In this document: positions 1 through 8,685 of the stretch, piece by piece | Position numbering within the stretch: position 1 is the stretch's first letter | How the letters are laid out: each line of letters starts with the position of its first letter | Source of the DNA: a virus | Strand: one strand, 5' to 3' | Virus record (IMG/VR): IMGVR_UViG_3300046006_001667 | Span: 1-30,651 of that record | Length of the DNA stretch: 30,651 nucleotides | The notes under the pieces: model-generated | Databases searched by the model: none | What the model saw: the letters and a program-made list of their open reading frames with translations, nothing else | Told to the model about the DNA's origin: nothing | Program-made: the position numbers and the translations under genes

Positions 1-214
1 GATCGATCTGGCTTAACAGAACCTTTGGCTCAGCCTGTAGCCTATAGCCAAGCTCTACTGATAAATCCATAACCTTTAGAAAGAACTGGTCAATTTCCTC
101 TGGTAAAATGATATCCAGCATTCCTTTTATGGCTTCAACCTTTGCTGCCTCTGCAGGAGTTCTATCCTGCTTACCCACAGTAACTGTTTTGAGATCAACT
201 TTTATACTTTCCAT
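1..214 (-). CDS. Partial hypothetical protein (N-terminal 71 residues)
   Basis: An open frame starts at ATG 214 and runs off the left edge of the window. A very good ribosome binding site (AGGAGG, about 223-228) lies eight bases before the ATG, inside the end of the upstream gene, so the start is well supported. The visible residues begin MESIKVDLKTVTVG and contain a mixed helical stretch (PAEAAKVEAIKGMLDIILPEEIDQ, split here only for description). I do not recognise the family. It overlaps the HTH gene by 20 bases and follows tail genes, so it may belong to the tail or to a small accessory operon. Its C-terminus lies outside the window. Confidence 0.7.
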   Translation of the reverse strand, partial: MESIKVDLKTVTVGKQDRTPAEAAKVEAIKGMLDIILPEEIDQFFLKVMDLSVELGYRLQAEPKVLLSQID

Positions 215-917
215 TACTTTTGCCTCCTAATGTAGCGACACATGCAATTATAACATCTGCCTTTTGCTTTTGCTTTGTAAGGTAAACATACTCATTCGTT
301 TTGTTAGCTACTCTGATATCAAGCTTCATCATTCGAGCAATGTTTACAAATTTGGAATGTAGAAATACTGAGTGGGGATAAGCAATCAGTTGGACTGCTT
401 CTTCAGTTTCTATGGTTGGTTCATAAATCTTTCCAACCGATTGAGTCATGACATCTTCTATATCGAATGTCGGTAGTTCTTCAGCACATCTAGCCCAGAT
501 TGGAGAGTCATTTATTCCAGATTGAGCTAGTTTCTGAGCATAGGCTACTAGATCAGCCGATTCCCACATGATAATACCATCGGATGCTATGGAATGCAAC
601 CCATCCCAACCATCAAACCATCCCCAATGTATGGGTTGATCGAATGAGAATCCAAAGTGATTTTTGATTGCAATAACCTCATCCAAAAGGTCTAAGGTCT
701 TAGCTGGGATTATCGTTATTGTTGGAATCTTTGCCCCACTATAATGAACCATACTTCGTTGAGTAACATCATTCCATGTTTCTCCACGTTTAATTCGAGA
801 TATAGTTTTTACTGAAACACCATATGAAGCAGCTATTACGTGTTGGTATTCCCCAGCATTGAGTCTTTTTAACACGTCTATAACCTGAGTTTCAGTTAAG
901 GCAGTAGCTGATCTCAT
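195..917 (-). CDS. Putative HTH DNA-binding protein of unknown function
   Basis: A 240-residue protein. Residues about 8-50 look like a helix-turn-helix of the kind found at the ends of phage HNH or homing nucleases and resolvases: a first helix LTETQVIDVLKRL, then a recognition segment GVSVKTISRIKRGETW. The remaining 190 residues contain no HNH, GIY-YIG or recombinase signature that I can see. They are rich in aromatics around residues 90-130 (HWGWFDGWDG). The start at ATG 917 lies immediately before the upstream glycosyltransferase stop, with only a weak purine-rich site, so translational coupling is likely. It could be a regulator or a degenerate mobile nuclease that kept only its DNA-binding head. 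The coding call is firm and the function is not. Confidence 0.7.
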   Translation of the reverse strand: MRSATALTETQVIDVLKRLNAGEYQHVIAASYGVSVKTISRIKRGETWNDVTQRSMVHYSGAKIPTITIIPAKTLDLLDEVIAIKNHFGFSFDQPIHWGWFDGWDGLHSIASDGIIMWESADLVAYAQKLAQSGINDSPIWARCAEELPTFDIEDVMTQSVGKIYEPTIETEEAVQLIAYPHSVFLHSKFVNIARMMKLDIRVANKTNEYVYLTKQKQKADVIIACVATLGGKSNGKYKS

Positions 918-1865
918 TTATAAGTTTGCCTTTAATGCCTGTAGAATCATAGGTAACTTAATTCGTCTGAGACATGACCACTGTTGATTTGATCTACGAC
1001 AGGTGCTACAAAGACGTTTATCACCACAGTAACCTAAACTTTGCTCCGGGACTATCTGGCAATTATAACCTTGAACTCTAAGCTCTGGCTTCATAATGCC
1101 CCAGAGTGCTACTGTACGAGTCCCTACAGCCTGTGCAAGATGAAGTAGACCAGTATCCGGGGTCAAGACCAGTTGGCACTGTTCCAGGAGTGCTGCTACA
1201 TAATCAAGCTTTTTACCAATACAAGAATATCCATATATAGATGGAAGGCTTTTTATAGGGTCAATTCCCACAGGTGCAAAGCCTGATGTGTGAAGCCAGT
1301 CAGCAACTTGAGTAGACATTCCCCCAAAATCCCAATCTCTAATTTGGTCTCCAGATCGTAGAACAATTCCTACCATCGGTTTTACTATTCGATTGGCTGT
1401 TTTCCAGTTAGTTACTTCTTGTCTACATTCTTCTGGTATATCATAATGGGGTAACAAGTCTATCCCAGGAGTATAGTAGTCATGATGTCTAAGCCAGAAC
1501 TCTGCAATACCATAAGGAGCTTGCCCTCCATGTTCTCTCTCAAACTGGATGAATGCAGAGTTACAGTCAATTAGCACATCAGCAGATGCTACTGTATGAG
1601 GAATGTCTCTTCCAGCAGCATATAATATCGGGTCTACAACTTTATTGCCCTCAGTAGTCCATTCTAAGCTAGGAACTTCTTCAACACGGTCTACTTCGGG
1701 CATACCTTCAAACATCAGGGGTAGGGCACCACCCATGTATGTGGGGTCTGTTACTACAGTTAAATTACTTTTTGGATGTTTTTCTTTGATTGCTTTGATG
1801 AGGGGCCTTAGTAATAGAGCATCACCAAATGCTGGTCGTTGACGAATTAATACGATTCTAGTCAT
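918..1865 (-). CDS. Glycosyltransferase family 9 (heptosyltransferase-like) protein
   Basis: A 315-residue protein with the two-domain GT-B layout of family 9 (ADP-heptose:LPS heptosyltransferase type). The N-terminus has the RQRPAFGDALLLRPLIKAI motif and a following strand LTVVTD, typical of the acceptor domain. The C-terminal domain has LVLTPDTGLLHLAQAVGTRT followed by VALWG, the sugar-nucleotide-binding signature of the family. A Cys-rich patch near the end (YCGDKRLCSTC) resembles the Cys-containing tail seen in many family members. A GGGAGG site nine bases before ATG 1865 fixes the start. It sits directly after the tail genes, so it may decorate a virion protein or alter host surface sugar; that is inference. 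The acceptor and donor cannot be read from sequence. Confidence 0.85.
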   Translation of the reverse strand: MTRIVLIRQRPAFGDALLLRPLIKAIKEKHPKSNLTVVTDPTYMGGALPLMFEGMPEVDRVEEVPSLEWTTEGNKVVDPILYAAGRDIPHTVASADVLIDCNSAFIQFEREHGGQAPYGIAEFWLRHHDYYTPGIDLLPHYDIPEECRQEVTNWKTANRIVKPMVGIVLRSGDQIRDWDFGGMSTQVADWLHTSGFAPVGIDPIKSLPSIYGYSCIGKKLDYVAALLEQCQLVLTPDTGLLHLAQAVGTRTVALWGIMKPELRVQGYNCQIVPEQSLGYCGDKRLCSTCRRSNQQWSCLRRIKLPMILQALKANL

Positions 1866-1888
1866 GTTAGTTTGCCTCCCTACATAAC

Positions 1889-2281
1889 CTATCCAACTGC
1901 CTCCATTATAGAGCCACTTACCACAGAAAGGGAAATTTGATATTCATATCCCAGGGAAGAACCTTTTATTGGTCTTACAGATAAAGATTCTATTCCTGGT
2001 GTAAAGACAACAGTTACATTATTACCTATGAAGTCTGTATAGGCATAACTGCTTCCTACTGAACGGTAAATAGCAAATAGACCTTGGATTATGGAAAGTG
2101 AATGAGTCCGACCTCTGATTTGAATAACTTGGTCACCTGCATTAAATCCACGATCTTGGTAGACAGTGGTTCCATCTATGCATTTTTGGACAGAACCACG
2201 TTTTCTTCCACCAATATTTATTTCATCGGGGTCACATAATAGGTCAACCCCGTTTATAGTAACTGTTACTGCTGCTGCCAT
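1889..2281 (-). CDS. Putative phage tail-associated protein
   Basis: A 130-residue, mostly beta-predicted protein that starts one base after the tape measure stop, with AGGAGGT seven bases before ATG 2281. The sequence has alternating hydrophobic strands (AVTVTINGVDLLCD, QVIQIRGRTHSLSII, NVTVVFTPGIESLSV) that suit a small tail-tube-like or distal-tail fold. Position right after the tape measure gene is where tail tip or baseplate hub proteins are usually encoded. I do not recognise a named family. The role as a minor tail protein is inferred from position and beta content only. Confidence 0.6.
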   Translation of the reverse strand: MAAAVTVTINGVDLLCDPDEINIGGRKRGSVQKCIDGTTVYQDRGFNAGDQVIQIRGRTHSLSIIQGLFAIYRSVGSSYAYTDFIGNNVTVVFTPGIESLSVRPIKGSSLGYEYQISLSVVSGSIMEAVG

Positions 2282-2282
2282 A

Positions 2283-5200
2283 TTAGCTACCTCCTATACC
2301 TAATCGTTGTTTAACATTGTAGTCTTCTATGGTTCCTTTAATCTTGTCTAAGACTACTTTACCAAACTCTTTTGCATCCATACCTCCATGTATGTCACCC
2401 ACATTTACGGTTACTCCACCACCCATAGTATTAGGTAAACTATTGTTACTTGTGGTAACACCCCCTGAGTTATAAGCTGCATTAGCTTGTGCTCCAGGCA
2501 TAGTTTGTAAAGCTTGAAGAGCTTGTGGAGTCATACCTGCTGGGCCGATACCTATTCCTGGCCCACCAACAGTATTACCCTTTTGAATTAGCCCTCCAAG
2601 AGAACCAGGAATTGATAGACTGGCTTTAGGTATACCAACTACATCTCCCAAAGTTTGTCTGGCTTCAGCGACACTCCTGGATTGCATTCCATACTTTTCA
2701 GTTAGTAACCTATAAGCTCTTGAATCATCCTTGGCTTGCATTGCAGCATCCTCGGATACCCTACCCTGTTCTAGTGCATTACCACTGGCAGCAAAAGCAT
2801 TACCTGCTTGTTGACTTTGAAGCTTTTCTATATCGAGACCATACTGTGCTCTTGCAAATTGTTGTTCAACAATGTCTACTGCATTTTGTCTTTGGTCTAT
2901 GACATTGGCCTTTCTATCAAGAGCATTAGTCTCTTTACTAATGAGTAGACCTTTCATCTGCATGGTTAGGTCGGTAAGAGTATTTGCATAGTCCTCTTCA
3001 ATTCTATCTAGCCCAAGTTGTGCTCTTTTAGTATTGATATCAGCCAGTTTTTGGTTAATACGTAACTGCTCTTCTTCCATCTGCAGCTTGTCCCGGTAAG
3101 CAGCTTCATACTCTGCCGGGTCAAACTTCTGAGCAAATTCAGATTCTACATAATTGCGGATAGAAGCTGCTGCTCCCTGAACAGGCCCCATACCTCCATA
3201 GAATAAGGCAGGTGCCCCTGCTGCAGCTCTCTGGCCCATCTGTGCTGTCTGTAGGTTAAGATTACCCTCAGCCAGATTCAGAGGATAGTCTTGACCAACC
3301 CTGGTTCGGGCCTGTTCATTCCTGAACATGTTTATCCCGATCTGTTGACGTTCATCAAGTAAAGACTGTGCCTGGAGACCTAATCGTTGACTATTTATAC
3401 CAAGTCGAGCATCCTGTAAAGCAATTCTTTCCAAGCCTGTTGCTTTCAGCTTAGTCAGATCAAGGGTTGTTTGTCGAGAAGCTATATCGATATTTACAGC
3501 TTCTAACTTTAACTGCTGAATCTTTCTTGGAGTATCCTCTGCTGCTCTTTTTCGTGATACACCCAATCTTTGTAAATCAATTTGTGTAGATTCCAGATCA
3601 AAAGCCTTAGCTCTATAGTCCTCTTTTATGTTTCTTTGTCTTTCCCGAAGCTGAGCAGCTAGATACTTTTTGAATCCGGGGTCATCAAGACCCTTGTCAT
3701 ACTGACTGGCTTTTTGGGTTTGTTCACTTTTATAGCTTATATACTCAGCAAGGCCTCTTTTACCCTGGCTAAGAGCTTTTAGAGCTTGACCACCATAGCC
3801 AATATCCATACGTTCCAGATCGATCTTAGTACCAATTTGACTCTTTATACCAGGAGCAGCAGCTCTTTGTAGTCTGGTTTTTTCATTCTCAGTCCTATTG
3901 GTAGTCCATTGCTCATAACCAATACCTTTGTTATCAGGATTTTTTTGGAACTGAGCATATTTTCTTTGAAGCTCTTTAGCATATGGAGTTTTTTCCCAGA
4001 CTTTTACTGCTGCATCCCATTCTTTTTGAGTAGAGTATGCCTCTCTCTGGGGGCCTCTCATTTTCTGGGCAGCTTCATAATCGTTATATGCCACAGGAAT
4101 ACTTCGTATGTTTGCCTCAACATTAAGCATACTGAGTTCTTTTTGTAGACCAAGTAACTTTTTACGAGCAGAAGGCCCCTGGCTCATGGAACCAGAGTAT
4201 AACTGAATTTGGCCCTGAAGAGCTGCTATTCTTTCAGCTCTTCGATCATTAGTAGTTTTGAAGTAAGCTTGGTCAGTAGTTTCACCTATTTTACGAGTTA
4301 TGCCACTTCTTTCTTTAAGAAGAGGAGCAATCTGTTTTTTAGCCCATTCTGCAGACATATATTCAGCACTACCTGGTGCCTGGTTTTTACCAGCTTCTAT
4401 GTCTTTTTGTAGTGGAGCTATTTTCTTGTTTATAGCCCTAAGATCAGATTTAAGATCAGCTACTTTTGCTCCTAATGGGAATCTATCAGCCATGTCAGCA
4501 AGTGCTGCTGCAGATGCTTTTGCCTGTTCTTCAGCTTTTTGCATGGATGAGATAAGAGGTTCAAGGATTCCTCCAGCAACAGCTCCAATACCACCACCAA
4601 CTGCAGTCCCTACTCCTGGGGCAACCATACTTCCGATCATTGCTCCAGTAGCACCCCACTTCATTGCTCCACCTGCAGACATTGCAGCATACTGACCAAG
4701 GGTTGTCCCCTTTTTCAGGTCTACCATACTAGCAGTCTTGCCAAGTTGGGCTACACCAGAACCTATACCTCCAAGAGCACCAATACCAGCACCCATTGCA
4801 GGTCGGTTACCACCAAGCATATACCCGAGAGCACCACCTTGAATACCAGAGCCTAAAAGAGTTCCAGTGGCACCCCACCCGGCCTCTTTAACCATCTGAC
4901 CTCCCATTACACCCATTACACCCATGGGAAGTCTATTCATCAACCCGGCACCTGTAGCCTGTAAATTTCTACTTACCTGACCACCCCATGGTAAATTTCT
5001 GGTTGGGATGGCTTCTCTTTGAGCTATCAGAGCTTGACGTTCACTTTGTATATCGCGTAATCGGCCTTCAGCAGCAGTTGCTCCTGCAGAATCACCAGTG
5101 CTTCTAAGCCATGGGATTCTTGCAGCAAGATTAGCTTCTTCTTGTGCTAATCCAGGAAGTGCTTTTTGTATAGACCTATAATCCATTCTTCCAGCAGCAT

Positions 5201-6755
5201 TAGCAGCTCTTGCAATTGCTCTTTGGCCTCTGGTGCCTATTCTACCAGCTATACTTGGGTCATTGGCAGCTCCATAGCCTAAAGCACTTACAGCTCCTGC
5301 AGCACCACCCCGTTCCATGAGCAGATCATTACCACGCATATATCTTGCAGCAGTTGCAGCTCTTAAACCAGCTCTGGTTGGGTCTCTAAGAATTGGCATT
5401 CCAGAACCATAACCAGCAAGACCTAAAGCTCCTCCAGCTCCTGTTGCTCCTACACCTAGTAATCCTCTATTACTAGCCATTAAAGTAGCTCTGGCTAAGT
5501 CCATAGGCATAGTCCCCATTGGGCCTACTCCACCTATTCCACCTGAACGACCAGCAAGACCTGACACAGCCAGGAATCTTTGCATAGCTGCTGTTGCTGC
5601 CATTACAGAACTGGCTATTTTAGAGAATACCATTGCCAGCATTATCTGCTTTGAGACACTTGCTATTCGGACTAATATGTCTAAAAGAGTTTTGAATGAG
5701 TCAGACTCAACTACAGCCTTAACACCATTGAATAAACCATTAAACCCCTTAGCTGCTGAATTAACAAGAGTATCCATAGTTTTAGATTGTTGTTGATAAC
5801 TCTTTAGAGATTTAGTAAACTGCTCTGTGCCCTTTGCTCCCTTAGCAAATTGGTCTCTGGTTGGTTCTGAGAGCATTCCAATCTGTTTGAGGGTTGGAGC
5901 AATCCCTTTCATGAACTTAGCACCAGCTCTGGCTGATAAGACATCGATCTTAGCTTCCAGAGTTGATACCATACCTTCAATGGAACCTTCAAACTTGGAT
6001 TGCATCTGGTCAAATCCCTTCATCTTACTCTGAAGGAATCTTTCAAGTTGAGGGCCAGACCGGGTTGAAATATCAGCATTCGATATACCCAGTGCTCTAC
6101 CAATAGTAGATCGGGCAACGTTTACACCACCACCCATGAGTAGACGGGAAGCATTCGATATCTGTTCACCCCGGAGACCCAGGGTTTTAGCGACAATAGC
6201 TGTCTGTTCAGTGAGTTTCATGATCTGGTCAGGCTTTAGACCTTTACGAGCACCAGAAGCCAGACCAGATTGGAATGATTGTAACTGTTCATCGAATGTG
6301 AGGATGTTTTTAGCTGAACGTACAAGAATAGTCTGTCTATACTTTTCAGCTTCCCACATGTTTCTTTGTGCTTGCTGACTTTGAGGGAGAGGTCGATTTC
6401 CAGCACCTTGCCAGGAACCGATAGAACCCAAAGTAGCAGCTATAGCAAGAGTAGCAGTCTGGAACTCTTTAGCTTTGCGGATTGCTCTGGAGAAACCCTG
6501 TTCAAGCATGGCCATGCCAGTAACAGCAGCACCAATACCAAGACCTGTGCTTAATGCTCCCATACCGGATACAGCATTAACAAGTTGGTTTCCACCCCTG
6601 GTTAAATTAGTGCCAACACCACCCCCACCAAAGTTGGGGCCATGAATAGCATTAATCCTGGTCTGCATTCGACCCATTGATGCATCGACAAGAGTTTCAG
6701 CCGATTTTAGACTGGCTTGAAATGCAGCTAGATCAACTCCGATGTTTAAGCGCAT
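2283..6755 (-). CDS. Tail tape measure protein
   Basis: At 1490 residues this is the largest protein in the window, and it directly follows the frameshifted tail chaperone pair, the universal place of the tape measure gene. The N-terminus (MRLNIGVDLAAFQASLKSAE) is the usual helical start with a following Gly/Ala hydrophobic stretch near residues 60-90. A long Gly/Ala-rich, membrane-like central region lies roughly at residues 635-760, and long charged helices of coiled-coil type occupy about 770-1330, rich in Gln, Arg, Leu and Ala. The protein is thought to set tail length and to be expelled on DNA entry. Using the general rule of about 0.15 nm per residue, the tail would be roughly 220 nm; this is an estimate. 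No peptidase or lysozyme domain was recognised. Confidence 0.9.
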   Translation of the reverse strand: MRLNIGVDLAAFQASLKSAETLVDASMGRMQTRINAIHGPNFGGGGVGTNLTRGGNQLVNAVSGMGALSTGLGIGAAVTGMAMLEQGFSRAIRKAKEFQTATLAIAATLGSIGSWQGAGNRPLPQSQQAQRNMWEAEKYRQTILVRSAKNILTFDEQLQSFQSGLASGARKGLKPDQIMKLTEQTAIVAKTLGLRGEQISNASRLLMGGGVNVARSTIGRALGISNADISTRSGPQLERFLQSKMKGFDQMQSKFEGSIEGMVSTLEAKIDVLSARAGAKFMKGIAPTLKQIGMLSEPTRDQFAKGAKGTEQFTKSLKSYQQQSKTMDTLVNSAAKGFNGLFNGVKAVVESDSFKTLLDILVRIASVSKQIMLAMVFSKIASSVMAATAAMQRFLAVSGLAGRSGGIGGVGPMGTMPMDLARATLMASNRGLLGVGATGAGGALGLAGYGSGMPILRDPTRAGLRAATAARYMRGNDLLMERGGAAGAVSALGYGAANDPSIAGRIGTRGQRAIARAANAAGRMDYRSIQKALPGLAQEEANLAARIPWLRSTGDSAGATAAEGRLRDIQSERQALIAQREAIPTRNLPWGGQVSRNLQATGAGLMNRLPMGVMGVMGGQMVKEAGWGATGTLLGSGIQGGALGYMLGGNRPAMGAGIGALGGIGSGVAQLGKTASMVDLKKGTTLGQYAAMSAGGAMKWGATGAMIGSMVAPGVGTAVGGGIGAVAGGILEPLISSMQKAEEQAKASAAALADMADRFPLGAKVADLKSDLRAINKKIAPLQKDIEAGKNQAPGSAEYMSAEWAKKQIAPLLKERSGITRKIGETTDQAYFKTTNDRRAERIAALQGQIQLYSGSMSQGPSARKKLLGLQKELSMLNVEANIRSIPVAYNDYEAAQKMRGPQREAYSTQKEWDAAVKVWEKTPYAKELQRKYAQFQKNPDNKGIGYEQWTTNRTENEKTRLQRAAAPGIKSQIGTKIDLERMDIGYGGQALKALSQGKRGLAEYISYKSEQTQKASQYDKGLDDPGFKKYLAAQLRERQRNIKEDYRAKAFDLESTQIDLQRLGVSRKRAAEDTPRKIQQLKLEAVNIDIASRQTTLDLTKLKATGLERIALQDARLGINSQRLGLQAQSLLDERQQIGINMFRNEQARTRVGQDYPLNLAEGNLNLQTAQMGQRAAAGAPALFYGGMGPVQGAAASIRNYVESEFAQKFDPAEYEAAYRDKLQMEEEQLRINQKLADINTKRAQLGLDRIEEDYANTLTDLTMQMKGLLISKETNALDRKANVIDQRQNAVDIVEQQFARAQYGLDIEKLQSQQAGNAFAASGNALEQGRVSEDAAMQAKDDSRAYRLLTEKYGMQSRSVAEARQTLGDVVGIPKASLSIPGSLGGLIQKGNTVGGPGIGIGPAGMTPQALQALQTMPGAQANAAYNSGGVTTSNNSLPNTMGGGVTVNVGDIHGGMDAKEFGKVVLDKIKGTIEDYNVKQRLGIGGS

Positions 6756-6758
6756 GAT

Positions 6759-7510
6759 TTACTCCACAGGCATGATTTTAACTGGTAACCCTCTTGATTG
6801 CATTTCCATTATACCACCATCGCTGGTAGCATCAATGCTTTTTGCATTAGAGTCTCCCGAAGGTTGACTTCCTCCTCCAAGAACTCCTAGACCACTCATC
6901 TTGGCCTGTTGTCTTAAATCCCACATTTTTCTATCCCAGTAACGTTCCCAGAGAACTGCAATCTGCCTGAAAGTTAGAGTTATCGTATATTCGATACTCC
7001 AACCTTTATCCCCGGTAAGGCAGTCTACAACTCCTGCAAAGTCACTACCGGGGATAGATTCAGTTGCTACTCTTTCTCCGATGCTTCCGTCTGCTTCTGT
7101 ATCTCTCTCACGGTCGGAAGCATTAGCCAGTTTCCCCCTGTAGCCAAAATCTCATCAAGGTGGTTGACGTTGAAGAATGCCTCGATAAGATCACCATAGG
7201 CCATAGTTGGAATTTCCAGGGTTGCAAAGAACTCAGGGGTTCTTTTATTCTTTTCGTCACCATAACTGGTTGCCAGAGCAAAGTATTTATTGATAACTTC
7301 TTCCTGCTCTTTGACAACTACACCAAAAGCTTCTCGTTCTCCGTCTTCCTTAATGAACTTCTTCTCAATGCACTCATTGATGAATGTTAAGAGATCAGTT
7401 CTTGATAACTCTCGGAGAATGAATGGCCCTCCAGGGTCTGCTGGGCCAAAGTCTATGTCTATAGACGATGGTACCAGACATTCGGGATTCCACTTAAATT
7501 GCTTTGCCAC
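6759..7510 (-). CDS. Tail assembly chaperone, long frameshift product (G-T type), about 250 aa
   Basis: The zero-frame chaperone gene contains GGGAAAC at 7136-7130 in the exact phase G GGA AAC. Slipping back one base at Asn127 gives an open frame of 123 further codons (GKLANASDRERD onward) ending at TAA 6761-6759, three bases before the tape measure start. Without the shift this 300-base stretch has no gene. The extension includes a well-conserved-looking core (WSIEYTITLTFRQIAVLWERYWDRK), much like the T domain of other phages. In lambda and relatives the two products coat the tape measure protein during tail assembly. The fusion is inferred from sequence; no product has been observed. Confidence 0.85.
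7067..7510 (-). CDS. Tail assembly chaperone, short product (G type)
   Basis: A 147-residue protein starting at GTG 7510, with AGGAGG at 7519-7524 eight bases upstream. It sits between the tail tube gene and the tape measure, the standard place of the lambda gpG equivalent. The sequence is acidic and helical, with segments such as LSRTDLLTFINECIEKKF and YGDLIEAFFNVNHLDEIL. It ends at TAG 7067 in the zero frame, and a share of ribosomes should shift at 7130-7136 into the extension. The short form is expected to be made in excess over the fusion, as in other long-tailed phages. No catalytic motif is present or expected. Confidence 0.85.
   Translation of the reverse strand: MAKQFKWNPECLVPSSIDIDFGPADPGGPFILRELSRTDLLTFINECIEKKFIKEDGEREAFGVVVKEQEEVINKYFALATSYGDEKNKRTPEFFATLEIPTMAYGDLIEAFFNVNHLDEILATGGNWLMLPTVREIQKQTEASEKE
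7130..7136 (-). other. Programmed -1 ribosomal frameshift site GGGAAAC
   Basis: The heptamer is read as G GGA AAC in the zero frame (Gly126, Asn127), a canonical X XXY YYZ slippery site. The -1 frame is open from here to 6759, while the zero frame ends at 7067. It lies 20 codons before the zero-frame stop, as in known tail chaperone shifts. I did not identify a clear downstream pseudoknot by eye. Confidence 0.85.
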
Positions 7511-7533
7511 TTAAATTGCCTCCTAAATAGATT

Positions 7534-7565
7534 GAAGCCAGCATCCTGATAAGAATGCTGGCTTC
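7534..7565 (-). terminator. Strong hairpin between tail tube and chaperone genes
   Basis: An 11-bp perfect stem (GAAGCCAGCAT at 7534-7544 pairing with 7555-7565) encloses a 10-base loop. It lies just after the tail tube stop and just before the chaperone ribosome binding site. The minus-strand sequence after the stem is only moderately U-rich, so this may be a leaky terminator or an mRNA 3' end stabiliser that lowers downstream expression relative to the abundant tube protein. Confidence 0.6.
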
Positions 7566-7599
7566 ATTGTAACATGCTGCCCGGACAGAAAACAACTTA

Positions 7600-8199
7600 T
7601 TACTGTTCAATTAGGAACTGGTAATATTGTTCCCCTGCTGTTCTCGTAGTATCTGCAAGCAAACGGAACGATACAGCCATAAGGTTCCAATCAGATTCTC
7701 TGAATGGCATACTGAGCTGCCCGGATGGGGAAGCTTTGAAGCCTTCAAATATCTGCCTCTTGCCATTGGCTTTTACGTGAGTGAAACGTAAGCCAACAAA
7801 GGCATGAGTCGGAGTTCCACCGAACTTGAACAACGTTCCTGATAGAACCTGGGTCTTGCCCGTCTGGAGAGTCCCCAGTAGAGCAGTCTGAGTGCCATCA
7901 AGGAAAGAAGTCGTTGTGCCCGAAGTGATATTGCCCTGGCCCAGAGCCATTTTGAGTGTAGCAAGATTCAATTCAGCGAGGGTTGCAGCAACTGTAACAG
8001 ACTCACGAATGACTTCCTGCAAGATAGTGACCAGAGGACGACCAGCTTCAAAGTCTAAGACTTCTCTGTTGTGTTCAATGGTAACTTCACTTTTGATAGC
8101 TCCAACATCAGCATAAGCATCAAACACATCATTCGTGTAAGTGCCTAACTCAAGGTTGCCGATGCCCAGGGAGATATTGTCTTTATTCTGAATAGGCAT
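7600..8199 (-). CDS. Major tail tube protein
   Basis: A 199-residue protein with the composition of a phage tail tube subunit: beta-rich and Thr/Ser/Gly-rich, with few cysteines. It has typical features near the N-terminus (a Gly-Asn-Leu-Glu-Leu-Gly-Thr segment and EVTIEHNREVLDFEAGRP) and at the C-terminus (FRESDWNLMAVSFRLLAD), the last resembling the strand pattern of tube proteins that report on residue additions in each ring. It lies between the tail terminator and the chaperone pair, the conserved slot for this gene. It is preceded by the shared 46-bp element and followed by a strong hairpin, which suits a heavily expressed gene. A GGGAG site precedes ATG 8199. Confidence 0.85.
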   Translation of the reverse strand: MPIQNKDNISLGIGNLELGTYTNDVFDAYADVGAIKSEVTIEHNREVLDFEAGRPLVTILQEVIRESVTVAATLAELNLATLKMALGQGNITSGTTTSFLDGTQTALLGTLQTGKTQVLSGTLFKFGGTPTHAFVGLRFTHVKANGKRQIFEGFKASPSGQLSMPFRESDWNLMAVSFRLLADTTRTAGEQYYQFLIEQ

Positions 8200-8222
8200 T
8201 GTAGGTCTCCCTTTCTGTAGGA

Positions 8223-8268
8223 TTTACTAATACTAGCTTAGCATAAAGGTAAGCCGTAGACCTGTCCT
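8223..8268 (-). promoter_or_regulatory. Copy B of a 46-bp element shared with the capsid gene leader
   Basis: On the minus strand this element starts with AGGACA (8268-8263) and ends with TAGTAAA (8229-8223). Between them are TAC-G, TAC and TAAGCT blocks at the same spacing as upstream of the capsid gene (13596-13641). By hand count about 29 of 46 positions match. The last base lies 23 nt before the tail tube start codon. Its place suggests a late promoter or a leader control site; it does not show a clear paired sigma70 -35 and -10. Confidence 0.6.
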
Positions 8269-8280
8269 ATGAAAAATATT

Positions 8281-8685
8281 TTATCCAAAGCAAACATCAA
8301 ATCCCTGTGAGGATTCCCATGTCTTAGTCTCTTTATCATAGCTTGGGGTTGGTGGGCCACCTTGTTCCTGGCATTTATACAATACCAGAGAACCATCTGA
8401 GAATGTATGAGTGTGGAGTAGTCTACTAATCCAGTCAGAAACAGATTGAGTCTGAACAAACTGTTTAGTATAGACAGATACATAAAGCACTCCACTGAAT
8501 ATACTAGCAAATACTTCTGCTTTATCTTTTTCAAAAGCAAGTGTTATACAGGGAAATCCGGGGTCTTTAACCTGTGGCAGATATTGTCGATATACTTGCT
8601 CATGGCTGAATCCATCAGTAGTGAACTGAGGGTCAGCAGCTATTGTATCTCTGATATGATCGATAAATGCTGTTGTATCAGCCAT
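8281..8685 (-). CDS. Putative tail terminator / tail completion protein
   Basis: A 134-residue protein placed just before the tail tube gene, the usual slot of the tail terminator that caps the tube end. The start chosen is ATG 8685 (MADTTAFIDHIRD), overlapping the upstream stop as TAATG and preceded by AAGGTGG; an in-frame GTG twelve bases earlier is possible but lies on that binding site. The pattern, an N-terminal helix, then strands such as PCITLAFEKDKAEVFASIFSGVLYVSV, and a helix WISRLLHTH, resembles small alpha/beta tail terminator proteins (gpU or gp17-like). No diagnostic motif exists for this family, so the role rests on gene order, size and predicted fold. Confidence 0.6.
   Translation of the reverse strand: MADTTAFIDHIRDTIAADPQFTTDGFSHEQVYRQYLPQVKDPGFPCITLAFEKDKAEVFASIFSGVLYVSVYTKQFVQTQSVSDWISRLLHTHTFSDGSLVLYKCQEQGGPPTPSYDKETKTWESSQGFDVCFG

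Noticed and set aside
8238-8540. A 100-codon minus-strand frame overlapping the tail terminator gene
   Set aside because: It overlaps a better-supported gene and the tail tube leader element; its residue pattern is that of a shadow frame.
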